From JBGSIC01 sp041751875 (GTDB lineage: Bacteria > Bdellovibrionota > FAC87 > UBA2466 > JACKAF01), in NCBI GenBank assembly GCA_041751875.1, contig JBGSIC010000017.1, forward strand, positions 1 through 52,026: a stretch of 52,026 nucleotides of DNA, written 5' to 3'. The notes below the pieces were generated by a model. That model did no database searches, was not told the DNA's origin, and saw nothing but the letters and a program-made list of their open reading frames with translations. Positions 22,936 to 31,735 of this stretch are shown here, in pieces (the stretch's first letter is position 1; each line of letters starts with the position of its first letter). The position numbers and the translations under genes are program-made.

Positions 22936-23778
22936 TTAACTAGTAAGTGTTTCAATGATTTCGCGCGCTTTCAGCGGCCATTTTTCAACGGCCGTGACAA
23001 GTGCCCGTCTTGTGTTACCCCGATACTCCGAACCAAAATCCGGCAGCGAACTTTCAGCAAAACCCATCACTAGTTTTCGCGCGTTCGCCACGTTCTTCTC
23101 CAAAACTTCCAATACCGCCTGAGCGGAGACAGCTTCTTTTTCGTTATTCCAGCAGTCGTAATCGGTTACCAGAGCCACCGTCTGGTAGGCAAGCCCTGCC
23201 TCGCGAGCCAAGCGGGCCTCGGGCATTGCGGTCATTCCGATCAAAGAGGCGCCCCAAGTTCGATATAAATGCGACTCGGCTCGCGTGGAAAACTGGGGAC
23301 CTTCAATGCAAACGTACACGCCTCCCTCATGAACGGCGAGCCCAAGTTGCTTGGCGATTTGAATAATAAAGGCGCGTAATGAAGCACAGGTGGGATCGGC
23401 AAAGTCGAGATGTCCCACTATGCCGGATCCGAAAAACGTATTGGGCCTTACGCCCTTGGTCATATCAATGTATTGGTCAGGAAACGCGAACATTCCTGGC
23501 GGAATCTGCGGCTGCAGGCTTCCCACGGCGCTTACGGAAAGTAGGGTTTGCGCGCCAAGCTGTTTCAACGCGTAAACATTGGCTCGATAGTTCACTTCGG
23601 AGGGAGAAAAAACATGCCCCTGCCCGTGACGGGGGAGGAATAAGATCTCATTGGGACCAATGCTTAGTCTGGTGATGGGGCCTGAGGGCCCACCGAAAGG
23701 TGTTTCGACTAAAAGCTGGGAACTCTGCGCAACATTCCAATCGTAAAGCCCACTGCCACCGATCACGCCGATAATCAT
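22936..23778 (-). CDS. mtnP: S-methyl-5'-thioadenosine phosphorylase
   Basis: A 280-residue enzyme that cleaves methylthioadenosine with phosphate to adenine and 5-methylthioribose-1-phosphate, recycling the by-product of polyamine synthesis and other S-adenosylmethionine reactions. It has the phosphate-binding GVIGGSGLYD, NYRANVYALKQLG, VSAVGSLQ and the family signature YVCIEGPQFSTRAES, with MTA-type GMTAMPEARLAREAGL. Length is typical. A general purine nucleoside phosphorylase is the only serious alternative. It heads a two-gene unit with the PfkB kinase. A polyamine-related deiminase gene at the window's left end is distant and need not be linked. Confidence 0.93.
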   Translation of the reverse strand: MIIGVIGGSGLYDWNVAQSSQLLVETPFGGPSGPITRLSIGPNEILFLPRHGQGHVFSPSEVNYRANVYALKQLGAQTLLSVSAVGSLQPQIPPGMFAFPDQYIDMTKGVRPNTFFGSGIVGHLDFADPTCASLRAFIIQIAKQLGLAVHEGGVYVCIEGPQFSTRAESHLYRTWGASLIGMTAMPEARLAREAGLAYQTVALVTDYDCWNNEKEAVSAQAVLEVLEKNVANARKLVMGFAESSLPDFGSEYRGNTRRALVTAVEKWPLKAREIIETLTS

Positions 23779-23825
23779 CTATCGCTGTCTCTCTGGTTGT
23801 CGCATCTCGTCCTCAGACGAGGCGA

Positions 23826-25412
23826 CTATTCAGGCAGAGAGAACCGGAAAAAGAGATTTTGAGTTCCTCTCTTCACACCGATCGAGACATAGCGCTTGGC
23901 CTGCTTAGTAAGTTCAGCGTACTGCTTGAGGCTTCCGACCTTCTTGCCGTCGATGCGCAAGATCACGTCACCTTCTTTAAGCCCAGCGCCTTCTGCGACT
24001 GAACCCGGCTGCACGCCCGCAACCACCACGCCGCCTGCCTGTGGATTAAAGCTGGTTAAAAGTCCCAGCCGATCTGGTTCTGAGCTACCTTCGGCCTTTT
24101 TAATCTCGGGCTCCGTGTCTGGCAACTCTCCAATTTTCACGGTGAGGTTGCGCGTCGCTTTTCCCTGATTCAGAGAAATGACTTTAATCCGCACTTTTTG
24201 ACCGGGTTTGAAGGCGGCGATAAAACGCTGCAACTGATTGACGTCCTCAATCTTCTTTCCGTCGACTTCGATGATCACATCCCCGGCGAGTAGGCCTGCT
24301 TTCTCAGCCGGACTCCCCTCCATGGCGGCATGTACCGCGACACCACTCTTGATGCCGAGCTCCCCGGCCAGCACATCGTCTATGGGCTGAATGTAGACAC
24401 CCAGCCAACCACGAATAATTTTTCCATCGGAAATGAGTTTGTCGGTGATTTCTTTGGCCACCGTCGAAGGAATCGCGAAACCAATCCCCATATAGCCGCC
24501 GCTACGCGTGTAGATGGCGGTGTTGATTCCCATCACTTTTCCCGTCAACGTACACAGAGGACCGCCCGAATTACCCGGGTTAATCGCGGCATCCGTCTGA
24601 ATGAGTTCCGCGTAATCCGCTCCGATCACGCGCGAGCTGCGCCCCTTTGCGCTAACAATGCCGACCGTCACCGACCGACTTAAAGAAAAAGGGCTTCCAA
24701 TGGCGATCGCCCAATCACCCACTTCTACGTTCTTGGAGTCTTCCCATTCGACGGAGGGCAAATCTGTTTTGGACTCGACTTTTAGGACCGCCAGATCGGT
24801 TTTAGGATCCGTTCCGATGACTTTTGCTTTGAGCTCGGTACCGTCTTCAGCATCCTTCTTATCAGGGAGCACAACCACAATTTTCGTAGCGCCTTCCACG
24901 ACGTGGTTATTCGTTACAACATACCCTCTCTTATCTATAATGACACCCGAGCCAAGACTTTCTTGCTGTACGTCTGGCTGTTGTCCTCCGTACGGAAACG
25001 GATTGCCGAAACGCTCAAAGAAATCGAAGAAAGGATCGCGTCCCCCTTCGTCGGGCATTCCTTGGCCACCACGTCCGCCCGGTCCTCCGCCCATTCCAGG
25101 AGGCATTCCACGTCGAGAGGCTTTGGGAGGGGCCCCTTTGGTCGCTTGAATCTTCACGACGGCGGGCCCCACCATGCGGGCTACGGCTCTGAAACCTTCG
25201 GATGTTTTTTTGAGTTCACTAACCGCTTCAGGCTTCACTTCGGCCTGCACAGGATTATCCAGCGGCGCACTTTCTTTGCCAGCTGTCATTCGCTCATAAA
25301 AATACTGAGAACCGGCAAAAAGCCCAACGCTCAACGCGGCAGCCACCGCTCCCGCTACTACATATCCCCAAGGGCCTCTTCTGAGCTTCTTCGCTCCGCG
25401 ATCTTCTTCCAT
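23826..25412 (-). CDS. htrA: HtrA/DegP-family periplasmic serine protease with two PDZ domains
   Basis: A 528-residue quality-control protease behind GGAGACAGC-ATG. An N-terminal membrane anchor (about 16-36) precedes a Gly/Met-rich linker (about 100-125). The trypsin-like domain carries His170 (VVTNNHVVEG), Asp206 (KTDLAVL) and Ser282 (PGNSGGP). Two PDZ domains follow, the first from about residue 360 (GVAVHAAMEGSPAEKAGL) and the second near the C-terminus (VVAGVQPGSVAEGAGL). It degrades or refolds damaged envelope proteins. It starts 12 bases after the clpB stop, so both probably share the heat-shock promoter upstream of clpB. Confidence 0.95.
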   Translation of the reverse strand: MEEDRGAKKLRRGPWGYVVAGAVAAALSVGLFAGSQYFYERMTAGKESAPLDNPVQAEVKPEAVSELKKTSEGFRAVARMVGPAVVKIQATKGAPPKASRRGMPPGMGGGPGGRGGQGMPDEGGRDPFFDFFERFGNPFPYGGQQPDVQQESLGSGVIIDKRGYVVTNNHVVEGATKIVVVLPDKKDAEDGTELKAKVIGTDPKTDLAVLKVESKTDLPSVEWEDSKNVEVGDWAIAIGSPFSLSRSVTVGIVSAKGRSSRVIGADYAELIQTDAAINPGNSGGPLCTLTGKVMGINTAIYTRSGGYMGIGFAIPSTVAKEITDKLISDGKIIRGWLGVYIQPIDDVLAGELGIKSGVAVHAAMEGSPAEKAGLLAGDVIIEVDGKKIEDVNQLQRFIAAFKPGQKVRIKVISLNQGKATRNLTVKIGELPDTEPEIKKAEGSSEPDRLGLLTSFNPQAGGVVVAGVQPGSVAEGAGLKEGDVILRIDGKKVGSLKQYAELTKQAKRYVSIGVKRGTQNLFFRFSLPE

Positions 25413-25424
25413 GCTGTCTCCTGA

Positions 25425-28031
25425 TTAGCTGACGGCGCGCACTTTCCTGTTCGGCGCGTTCTCAAAAACGATCTCCCCTTTATCATTGGTGGTGAAGAGC
25501 ACGCAATCACCATCCTTGAACTTGCCTTCGAGCAATTGATTGGCAAGCGGGTTTAAAAGTAAATCGGTAATCAAACGTTTGAGCGGTCGTGCCCCGTATA
25601 CCGGATCGTATCCGCGGCTCGCTAAAACCTTTTTCGCCTTTTCATCCACTTTCATAGTGAGATTTTTCGCGGCTAGTAATTTCTCTACTTTTCGGAGCTG
25701 GACATCCACAATCTGTTCGAGTTCGCCTATGGTTAGAGGCTTAAAGAGGATGATGTCATCCAAACGGTTGATGAGTTCGGGGCGAAAATGCGCTCGTACT
25801 TCGCTCATTACCTTCTCTTTGACTTCTTCTGTCTCACCGGCTGCGAGCAGGTGTTGCGTTCCCATGTTCGATGTCAGAATGATGATGGTGTTGCGAAAGT
25901 TCACACGATTCCCCTGACCGTCGGTCAGCGCACCTTCATCGAGTAGCTGAAGAAAAATATTAAACACATCGGGATGGGCTTTCTCTACTTCGTCGAATAG
26001 CAACACAGAATAAGGACGGCGACGAACGGCTTCCGTGAGAATGCCACCCTGTTCATAGCCCACATAACCCGGAGGCGCACCAATCAAGCGTGCTACAGAA
26101 TGCTTCTCCATATATTCGCTCATATCGATGCGAACCATGTTGTTCTCATCATCAAATAAAAACTCAGCAAGCGCTTTCGCCGATTCCGTTTTACCTACCC
26201 CGGTGGGCCCCAAAAACAAGAAGCCACCGATAGGTCGATTCGGATCGCTTAAGCCGGCGAAACTACGTCGAACGGCGTTACAAATCGCCGCTACGGCTTC
26301 CTTCTGACCAATCACGCGTTCGCCCAACACTTTCTCCATACGCAGGAGCTTTTCTTTTTCCGATTCGAGCATTTTGGAAACCGGGATACCGGTCCACTTC
26401 GCCACTACTTCGGCCACGTCTTCCGCGTCGACCTCTTCTTTGAGCATACGCACTTTGCTGCCCTTGGCGATTTCGTCGTTAATCGTTTTTAGCTGGGTTT
26501 CTAGCTCGGTGAGCTGGCCATACTTTAGCTGCGCGGCTTTTTCCAGATTGCCTTCGCGCTCTGCCCGTTCGGCAAGCACACGCGTCTGTTCAATTTGCTC
26601 TTTCACTTTTCGAATGCGTAGCAGTTGGTCTTTTTCTTTTTGCCACTGCTGCTTCATTCCCGCTGAGCTTTTCTCGAGTTCTCCAATTTGTTTCTGCAGG
26701 GATTCTCGACGCGACACGCTGCCGGAATCTTTTTCTTTCTTTAGCGCCTCCACTTCCACGCGGTACTGAATCAACTTGCGTTCAATTTCGTCAATTTCCG
26801 TGGGAAGGGAATCGATCTCAATTCGCAGCTTAGAAGTAGCTTCATCAATGAGGTCGATTGCTTTATCAGGAAGAAAGCGGTTGTTGATATAACGGTCGCT
26901 CAGTTTCGCTGCGGCTACAATAGCGGAATCCGTGATTCGAACGCCATGATGAACTTCGTAGCGTTCCTTTAAACCACGCAAAATAGAAATCGTATCTTCC
27001 ACGGTCGGTTCACCCACATAAACTTGCTGAAACCGACGTTCGAGGGCGGAATCCTTTTCAATGTACTGCCTAAATTCGTCGAGCGTGGTGGCACCAACAC
27101 AACGAAGCTCGCCGCGCGCAAGCGCGGGCTTGAGCATGTTGGACGCATCCATTGCGCCGTCAGATTTCCCGGCACCCACCAAGGTATGGAGTTCATCGAT
27201 AAATAAAATGACGTTGCCTTGAGCGGCAGTCACTTCTTTCAAAAGGGCTTTGAGTCTATCCTCAAATTCTCCGCGGTATTTAGCACCAGCAACCATGGAT
27301 CCCAAATCCAAGGCGAGGAGTTTTTTTCCTTTGAGTCCTTCGGGCACATCTCCGCTGACGATGCGCTGAGCAAGTCCTTCAGCAATGGCAGTCTTACCTA
27401 CGCCCGGATCACCGATAAGAACTGGGTTATTTTTTGTTCTGCGAGAAAGCACTTGAATGCACCTACGGATTTCGCTATCGCGCCCAATGACGGGATCAAG
27501 GCGCCCGTTCGCCGCACTCTCAGTTAAATCTCTGGTGTAACGTTGAAGTGCGTTGAATTTTTCCTCAGGGTTTTGATCGGTCACCCTTTGGTTTCCCCGC
27601 ACTGCTTGTAAGGACGTGAGGAATGCTTGCTTTGTGATGCCCGCCTTTTCAATGAGCAAAGTCGCCGGATTTTCCTTAAATTTATAGAAGGCTAGGAAAA
27701 GATGTTCCGTGCTGATGTAGTCGTCACGCAGCGCTTTGGCTTCTTCCTCGGACTGAAGAAGAAGTTTGTTTGACGTCGCGGTGAGATACGGTTTTACGTC
27801 ACCTTCCACCCGAGGCTGCTGAGACAAAAGCTGGTTAACTTCCTTCGCAAATGACGCGGCGAGATCTTTTTTGATATGGTCCAAACATTGGGGAACAACC
27901 CCTTCCTTTTGACCGACCAAAACAGCTAGTAAATGCACCGGCTCAACGCCCTGATGGCTTTTCTTCAGAGCCGAACTCTGAGCTTCTACTACCGCTTCTT
28001 GCGCTTTTTGAGTGAACTGGTTTAAATTCAT
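25425..28031 (-). CDS. clpB: ATP-dependent disaggregase ClpB
   Basis: An 868-residue Hsp100 chaperone that rescues aggregated proteins with DnaK. In order: the N-terminal repeat domain (FTQKAQEAVVEAQ), AAA domain 1 with Walker A GDPGVGKTA and Walker B VILFIDELH, a long coiled-coil middle domain (about residues 400-540), and AAA domain 2 with GPTGVGKTE and VLLFDEVEKAHP. Presence of the middle domain and overall length separate it from ClpA and ClpC. A sigma-32-like promoter lies 31-59 bases upstream, and htrA follows after 12 bases. Confidence 0.97.
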   Translation of the reverse strand: MNLNQFTQKAQEAVVEAQSSALKKSHQGVEPVHLLAVLVGQKEGVVPQCLDHIKKDLAASFAKEVNQLLSQQPRVEGDVKPYLTATSNKLLLQSEEEAKALRDDYISTEHLFLAFYKFKENPATLLIEKAGITKQAFLTSLQAVRGNQRVTDQNPEEKFNALQRYTRDLTESAANGRLDPVIGRDSEIRRCIQVLSRRTKNNPVLIGDPGVGKTAIAEGLAQRIVSGDVPEGLKGKKLLALDLGSMVAGAKYRGEFEDRLKALLKEVTAAQGNVILFIDELHTLVGAGKSDGAMDASNMLKPALARGELRCVGATTLDEFRQYIEKDSALERRFQQVYVGEPTVEDTISILRGLKERYEVHHGVRITDSAIVAAAKLSDRYINNRFLPDKAIDLIDEATSKLRIEIDSLPTEIDEIERKLIQYRVEVEALKKEKDSGSVSRRESLQKQIGELEKSSAGMKQQWQKEKDQLLRIRKVKEQIEQTRVLAERAEREGNLEKAAQLKYGQLTELETQLKTINDEIAKGSKVRMLKEEVDAEDVAEVVAKWTGIPVSKMLESEKEKLLRMEKVLGERVIGQKEAVAAICNAVRRSFAGLSDPNRPIGGFLFLGPTGVGKTESAKALAEFLFDDENNMVRIDMSEYMEKHSVARLIGAPPGYVGYEQGGILTEAVRRRPYSVLLFDEVEKAHPDVFNIFLQLLDEGALTDGQGNRVNFRNTIIILTSNMGTQHLLAAGETEEVKEKVMSEVRAHFRPELINRLDDIILFKPLTIGELEQIVDVQLRKVEKLLAAKNLTMKVDEKAKKVLASRGYDPVYGARPLKRLITDLLLNPLANQLLEGKFKDGDCVLFTTNDKGEIVFENAPNRKVRAVS

Positions 28032-28061
28032 CGTCTATCCCTTCCACGGGTTCTGCCAGTA

Positions 28062-28090
28062 ATATGGGCACCTTCCGCGTGAAGTCAAAG
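28062..28090 (-). promoter_or_regulatory. Sigma-32 (RpoH)-like heat-shock promoter for clpB-htrA
   Basis: On the minus strand CTTTGAC (28084-28090) and GCCCATAT (28062-28069) are separated by 14 bases. The -10 element matches the CCCCATNT heat-shock consensus at all but the first base; the -35 is a weaker match to CTTGAAA. The position, about 30 bases before the clpB ATG, fits. Confidence 0.55.
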
Positions 28091-28103
28091 CTGTTGGGGT
28101 CTC

Positions 28104-29894
28104 GTGCTACCTGTTGGGTCTTCCATTCTTAAAGCAGTGCGTCAATATCCATTTTGGCCGCTCCTATACGCTTATCGACGCCGTATTTTCATAGGTTTAG
28201 GGGCTTTAGCACTCGTCGACCTGATGAACATGGCCCTCCCGCTCGCCATTCGCGAAGGGGTTGATGCCGTGCCAGAAAAAAATTTACACCGCCTTTATTG
28301 GGCGGGCGGGCTGGTCATCGCCATCTTCCTTGTTCAGTCGGTGATGCGCTACTTGTGGCGTATCTACTTGGTGGGCACCTCGAACTATATTGCCCGGGGA
28401 CTACGCCAAGATCTTTACCGTCACCTCCAAACACTCCCGCTACCTTACTATCAAAAGGTTCACACCGGCGATCTAATGTCGCGCGCGACAAACGACATCG
28501 AAGCCATTCGCGAAGCGGTCGGTCCTGGCGTTTTGGTGACCGTCGACGCTTTCTTCATGTTCTTGTTTGTCGTGCCGGCAATGTTTTGGTTGTCGCCCAA
28601 GCTGACCCTGCTTACGTTCGCCTTTTTTCCTCTCGTTCCGTATCTCACCTACAAGGTGGGAAGCCGAATCGATGTGCTTTTTGAAAGTACGCAGAAACGC
28701 ATGTCGACTTTAAGTTCGTTCACTCAAGAACATTTTGCTGCCATTCGCCTGGTCAAATCCCTGGTTCTCGAAAACAAGACACGCCAAAAGTTTCTCGAAC
28801 TCAGCCAGGATTACACCTCCGAGTCGATGAAACTGGCTTCTTATCAGTCGTTCTTCTCGCCCGCCCTGAGTTGGATTACCTACGCGGGGACCGCACTAAT
28901 TTTGGTGTTTGGTGGGCATGAAGTCCTCCAAGGCACACTATCGGTAGGAACTTTTGTCGCCTTCCAACGGTTTGTTGTTCAGATCTCTTGGCCAATGGAA
29001 GCCATTGCTTGGGCGGTTACCATGAACCGCGAAGGTTTTGCCGCCCATCGCCGGTTCCAAGAAATTTTGACAGTGGCCCCGGTAAACGACGTACACGCGT
29101 CTTCTGAGGCTCTAATTGAAGAGAAAGCTCTCTTATCCATACCTCACTTGGTGTTTACCTACCCCACTCCCGGTCCGTTTGAACTCAAAGTGGAGAATCT
29201 CAAGATTCACCCAAGTGAAAAACTGGGGATCGTCGGCCCCATCGGCTGTGGCAAAACAACTCTCTTTAATTTGATCATGCGCCTTTACGAACCAGCGCCT
29301 GGCTCGGTTTATTTTGAAGGCAAAGACGTCCTCACCGTACCGCTGTCCGAATTACGTCAGCGCATCGCGACGGTAGAACAGCAGGTTAGGCTGTTTAGTG
29401 AATCGGTTTCCGACAACATCACCATGGGCCTGGGTGAAGAGGTCGAGCCCGGAACCATTCAGCTGACTTCCCAGCGGGCGATGATCGACCAAGAAATTGC
29501 TTATCTGCGAGACGGCTACCAAACGCTGCTTGGCGAGCGCGGTGTGAATCTTTCGGGAGGGCAAAAGCAGCGAGTCGCCTTAAGTCGAGCTCTCATTCGC
29601 AAGCCGCATCTCCTCCTACTGGATGATGCTTTTTCAGCGGTCGACGTGCAGGTGGAAAAGCGCATTATCGAGAATCTCTTCCGAGAGCATCCCGAGATGG
29701 GTTTCCTTGTGGCCTCCCATCGGCTTTCCATCATGCCCTACCTCGACTCTATTTGGGTCATGGACGGTGGCAAAATCGTAGCCAAAGGAAAGCACGCTGA
29801 ACTTTTGCAGACCAGTCCGCTTTACCAAAATCTTTGGGCTGAAAGAAAGAAAATACCGGTGGTGCCACCACCAGAACAGGCTCCAAGTTTATGA
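28104..29894 (+). CDS. ABC exporter half-transporter with degenerate catalytic site (subunit 1)
   Basis: A 596-residue type IV ABC exporter half: six membrane helices in the first ~310 residues, then a nucleotide-binding domain with Walker A GPIGCGKTT (378-386), a canonical LSGGQ signature (483-487) and Walker B LLLLDD (503-508). The catalytic Glu after Walker B is replaced by Asp508. It starts at GTG 28104. The next gene begins inside its stop codon, so the two form a heterodimer: this subunit's ATP site pairs with the partner's altered signature and should be the non-hydrolysing one. The substrate is unknown (lipid, peptide or drug). Confidence 0.93.
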   Translation: MLPVGSSILKAVRQYPFWPLLYAYRRRIFIGLGALALVDLMNMALPLAIREGVDAVPEKNLHRLYWAGGLVIAIFLVQSVMRYLWRIYLVGTSNYIARGLRQDLYRHLQTLPLPYYQKVHTGDLMSRATNDIEAIREAVGPGVLVTVDAFFMFLFVVPAMFWLSPKLTLLTFAFFPLVPYLTYKVGSRIDVLFESTQKRMSTLSSFTQEHFAAIRLVKSLVLENKTRQKFLELSQDYTSESMKLASYQSFFSPALSWITYAGTALILVFGGHEVLQGTLSVGTFVAFQRFVVQISWPMEAIAWAVTMNREGFAAHRRFQEILTVAPVNDVHASSEALIEEKALLSIPHLVFTYPTPGPFELKVENLKIHPSEKLGIVGPIGCGKTTLFNLIMRLYEPAPGSVYFEGKDVLTVPLSELRQRIATVEQQVRLFSESVSDNITMGLGEEVEPGTIQLTSQRAMIDQEIAYLRDGYQTLLGERGVNLSGGQKQRVALSRALIRKPHLLLLDDAFSAVDVQVEKRIIENLFREHPEMGFLVASHRLSIMPYLDSIWVMDGGKIVAKGKHAELLQTSPLYQNLWAERKKIPVVPPPEQAPSL

Positions 29895-31657
29895 GCCTCG
29901 CAAGAGAAAAACACACAAAGGTTCCCTTCAAAACAGTGGCTCGTGTTTTGGGACCCTATTTTGGCAAACATAAAATAGCCTTTAGCGTTTCTGCGCTTCT
30001 TATTTTGATCTCTACGGCTATCGACATTTTCAAACCGATTGTGACGGGTAAGGCCGTCGACGTCGCCATGGGGGCAGACAAAAATGCGGCCCTTCTCAAT
30101 CAGCTTTGTCTTATTTTTATTAGCATGGTGAGTGTGCGCTTTTTCGTTGATACGGCAAAGGGCTACATCGTACAGACCTGCGGCCAAAAGATCACACACC
30201 GCCTGCGCACCGATCTCTTTGAACGTATTTTGCATTTTCCGGTCAGCTACTTTGACGTCAACCCAGTGGGTCGCCCCCTTACTCGAGTCATCAACGACAT
30301 CAAAACACTCGGTGAAGTTTTCACCGCAAGCATCGCCGTGATAGCGCTGGACGCGGTTTTGATTGTAGGCACGGTTGGGGCGATGTTGTGGCTGCACTGG
30401 AAACTCGCGGCGGTGGTGCTGTTCACCTTTCCGCTCGTCATTTGGATGATTCATTTCTTTGGCTCCCGTCTCGCAGAAGCCTACCGTAAAGCGCGCGCAC
30501 GGCTCGCCGAAATTAATGCCTTTCTGGGCGAAAATATTGGCGCAGTCGCCACGATCCAACGACTAGGCGCTGAAGCGACTCGTTTTGACAAATTTAGACG
30601 TATTACGGAATCGCACTTCGATGCGCAGATGAAATCGCTTGATGTTTACGCCAAAATGCAGCCGCTCATCAACCTCGTCAATGGCGTCGCGACGAGTTCG
30701 CTTTTGCTGCTCGGGGGATATTGGGTCATTCAGGGCGAGATTTCTCTTGGCGTGTTGGTTGCGTTTTTGGGTTACATCCGCAATCTATTTGTACCACTGC
30801 GGGACTTAGTAGAAAAATACAACCAACTTCTTTCGGCGCAGGTGGCAGCGGAACGCATTGTGGGCCTTATCACAGAGCCAACCGAAATGGCTGTACTCGA
30901 CGAGAGAGAACTTTTCATTCCGCCAGAGAACTACGGTGTTTCCTTTGAAAAAGTTACTTTCACTTATCCTACGCGAGATACGCCTGCTCTCAAAGACGTC
31001 AGCTTCACGATTCCCCACGGCAGATCGCTGGCGGTGGTGGGCGCCACGGGTAGCGGCAAATCGTCTTTGGTTCGCCTTCTCTTGCGCTTTTACGAGCCCC
31101 AGTCAGGAGTCATTTCCTTAAACCAGTGCCCTCTGCCGGATTGGGACAAATCGCACTTGAGACGTTCGATCGGAGTGGTGCACCAAGATATTTATCTAGT
31201 ACGCGGGACTTTGAGAGAAAACCTCACGCTGGTGGACTCAGAGCACACCGATGCTTTTTTGATTGAACAGTGCAAAAACGCGCAGCTGTGGGACATTATC
31301 CGCCACCGCGGAGGACTGGATGCCATCGTATACGAAGGCGGCACCAACTTTTCGATCGGAGAGAAACAGCTCATCGCGCTTGCGCGCATTTTAATCTTTA
31401 ATCCGCCCGTTCTTATTTTGGATGAGGCTACTGCGAGCATTGATCGCATTTTAGAACGCAAGCTGATGTCAGCCGTTGAGCAAACAATGGCCGGTCGCAC
31501 GTCGATTGTGATAGCGCATCGGCTTTCCACAATTGAAAGCTGTGATCAGATCATGCTGATGGAAGAAGGCAAAATCATGGAAAAAGGCACTTCAGCGGAA
31601 CTTCTTTCCCGCCCTTCACTTTTTAGCCAGTTTCACCGTGTTTCCGACAATCTTTAG
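29891..31657 (+). CDS. ABC exporter half-transporter with catalytic Walker B (subunit 2)
   Basis: A 588-residue partner to the preceding gene (ATGA overlap at 29891-29894). Six membrane helices are followed by Walker A GATGSGKSS and Walker B VLILDEATASID with the catalytic Glu. The signature is degenerate, FSIGEKQ in place of LSGGQ. Combined with subunit 1, this gives one consensus and one degenerate ATP site, as in TM287/288 and BmrCD heterodimers. Its stop codon TAG lies at the left edge of a long palindrome that probably terminates transcription. Confidence 0.93.
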   Translation: MSLAREKHTKVPFKTVARVLGPYFGKHKIAFSVSALLILISTAIDIFKPIVTGKAVDVAMGADKNAALLNQLCLIFISMVSVRFFVDTAKGYIVQTCGQKITHRLRTDLFERILHFPVSYFDVNPVGRPLTRVINDIKTLGEVFTASIAVIALDAVLIVGTVGAMLWLHWKLAAVVLFTFPLVIWMIHFFGSRLAEAYRKARARLAEINAFLGENIGAVATIQRLGAEATRFDKFRRITESHFDAQMKSLDVYAKMQPLINLVNGVATSSLLLLGGYWVIQGEISLGVLVAFLGYIRNLFVPLRDLVEKYNQLLSAQVAAERIVGLITEPTEMAVLDERELFIPPENYGVSFEKVTFTYPTRDTPALKDVSFTIPHGRSLAVVGATGSGKSSLVRLLLRFYEPQSGVISLNQCPLPDWDKSHLRRSIGVVHQDIYLVRGTLRENLTLVDSEHTDAFLIEQCKNAQLWDIIRHRGGLDAIVYEGGTNFSIGEKQLIALARILIFNPPVLILDEATASIDRILERKLMSAVEQTMAGRTSIVIAHRLSTIESCDQIMLMEEGKIMEKGTSAELLSRPSLFSQFHRVSDNL

Positions 31658-31735
31658 GTGCCCATCTACTTCCCGGCCGTAAAGGTAGCGGGTAATCACC
31701 TGGTACTTTCCCGGCCGGGAAGTAGATGGGCACCT
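31656..31735. repeat. 80-bp palindromic element with 24-bp perfect arms between convergent genes
   Basis: AGGTGCCCATCTACTTCCCG (the first 20 bases of the left arm, 31656-31679) is exactly repeated in reverse complement at 31712-31735; the internal 32 bases are not paired. The arms contain or touch the stop codons of both flanking convergent genes. It may act as a two-way terminator and shares AGGTGCC ends with the elements at 1466 and 19311. Confidence 0.8.

Noticed and set aside
29822..30559. 245-residue minus-strand frame
   Set aside because: It is antisense to the ABC exporter genes and His/Asn-rich in the way of shadow frames.
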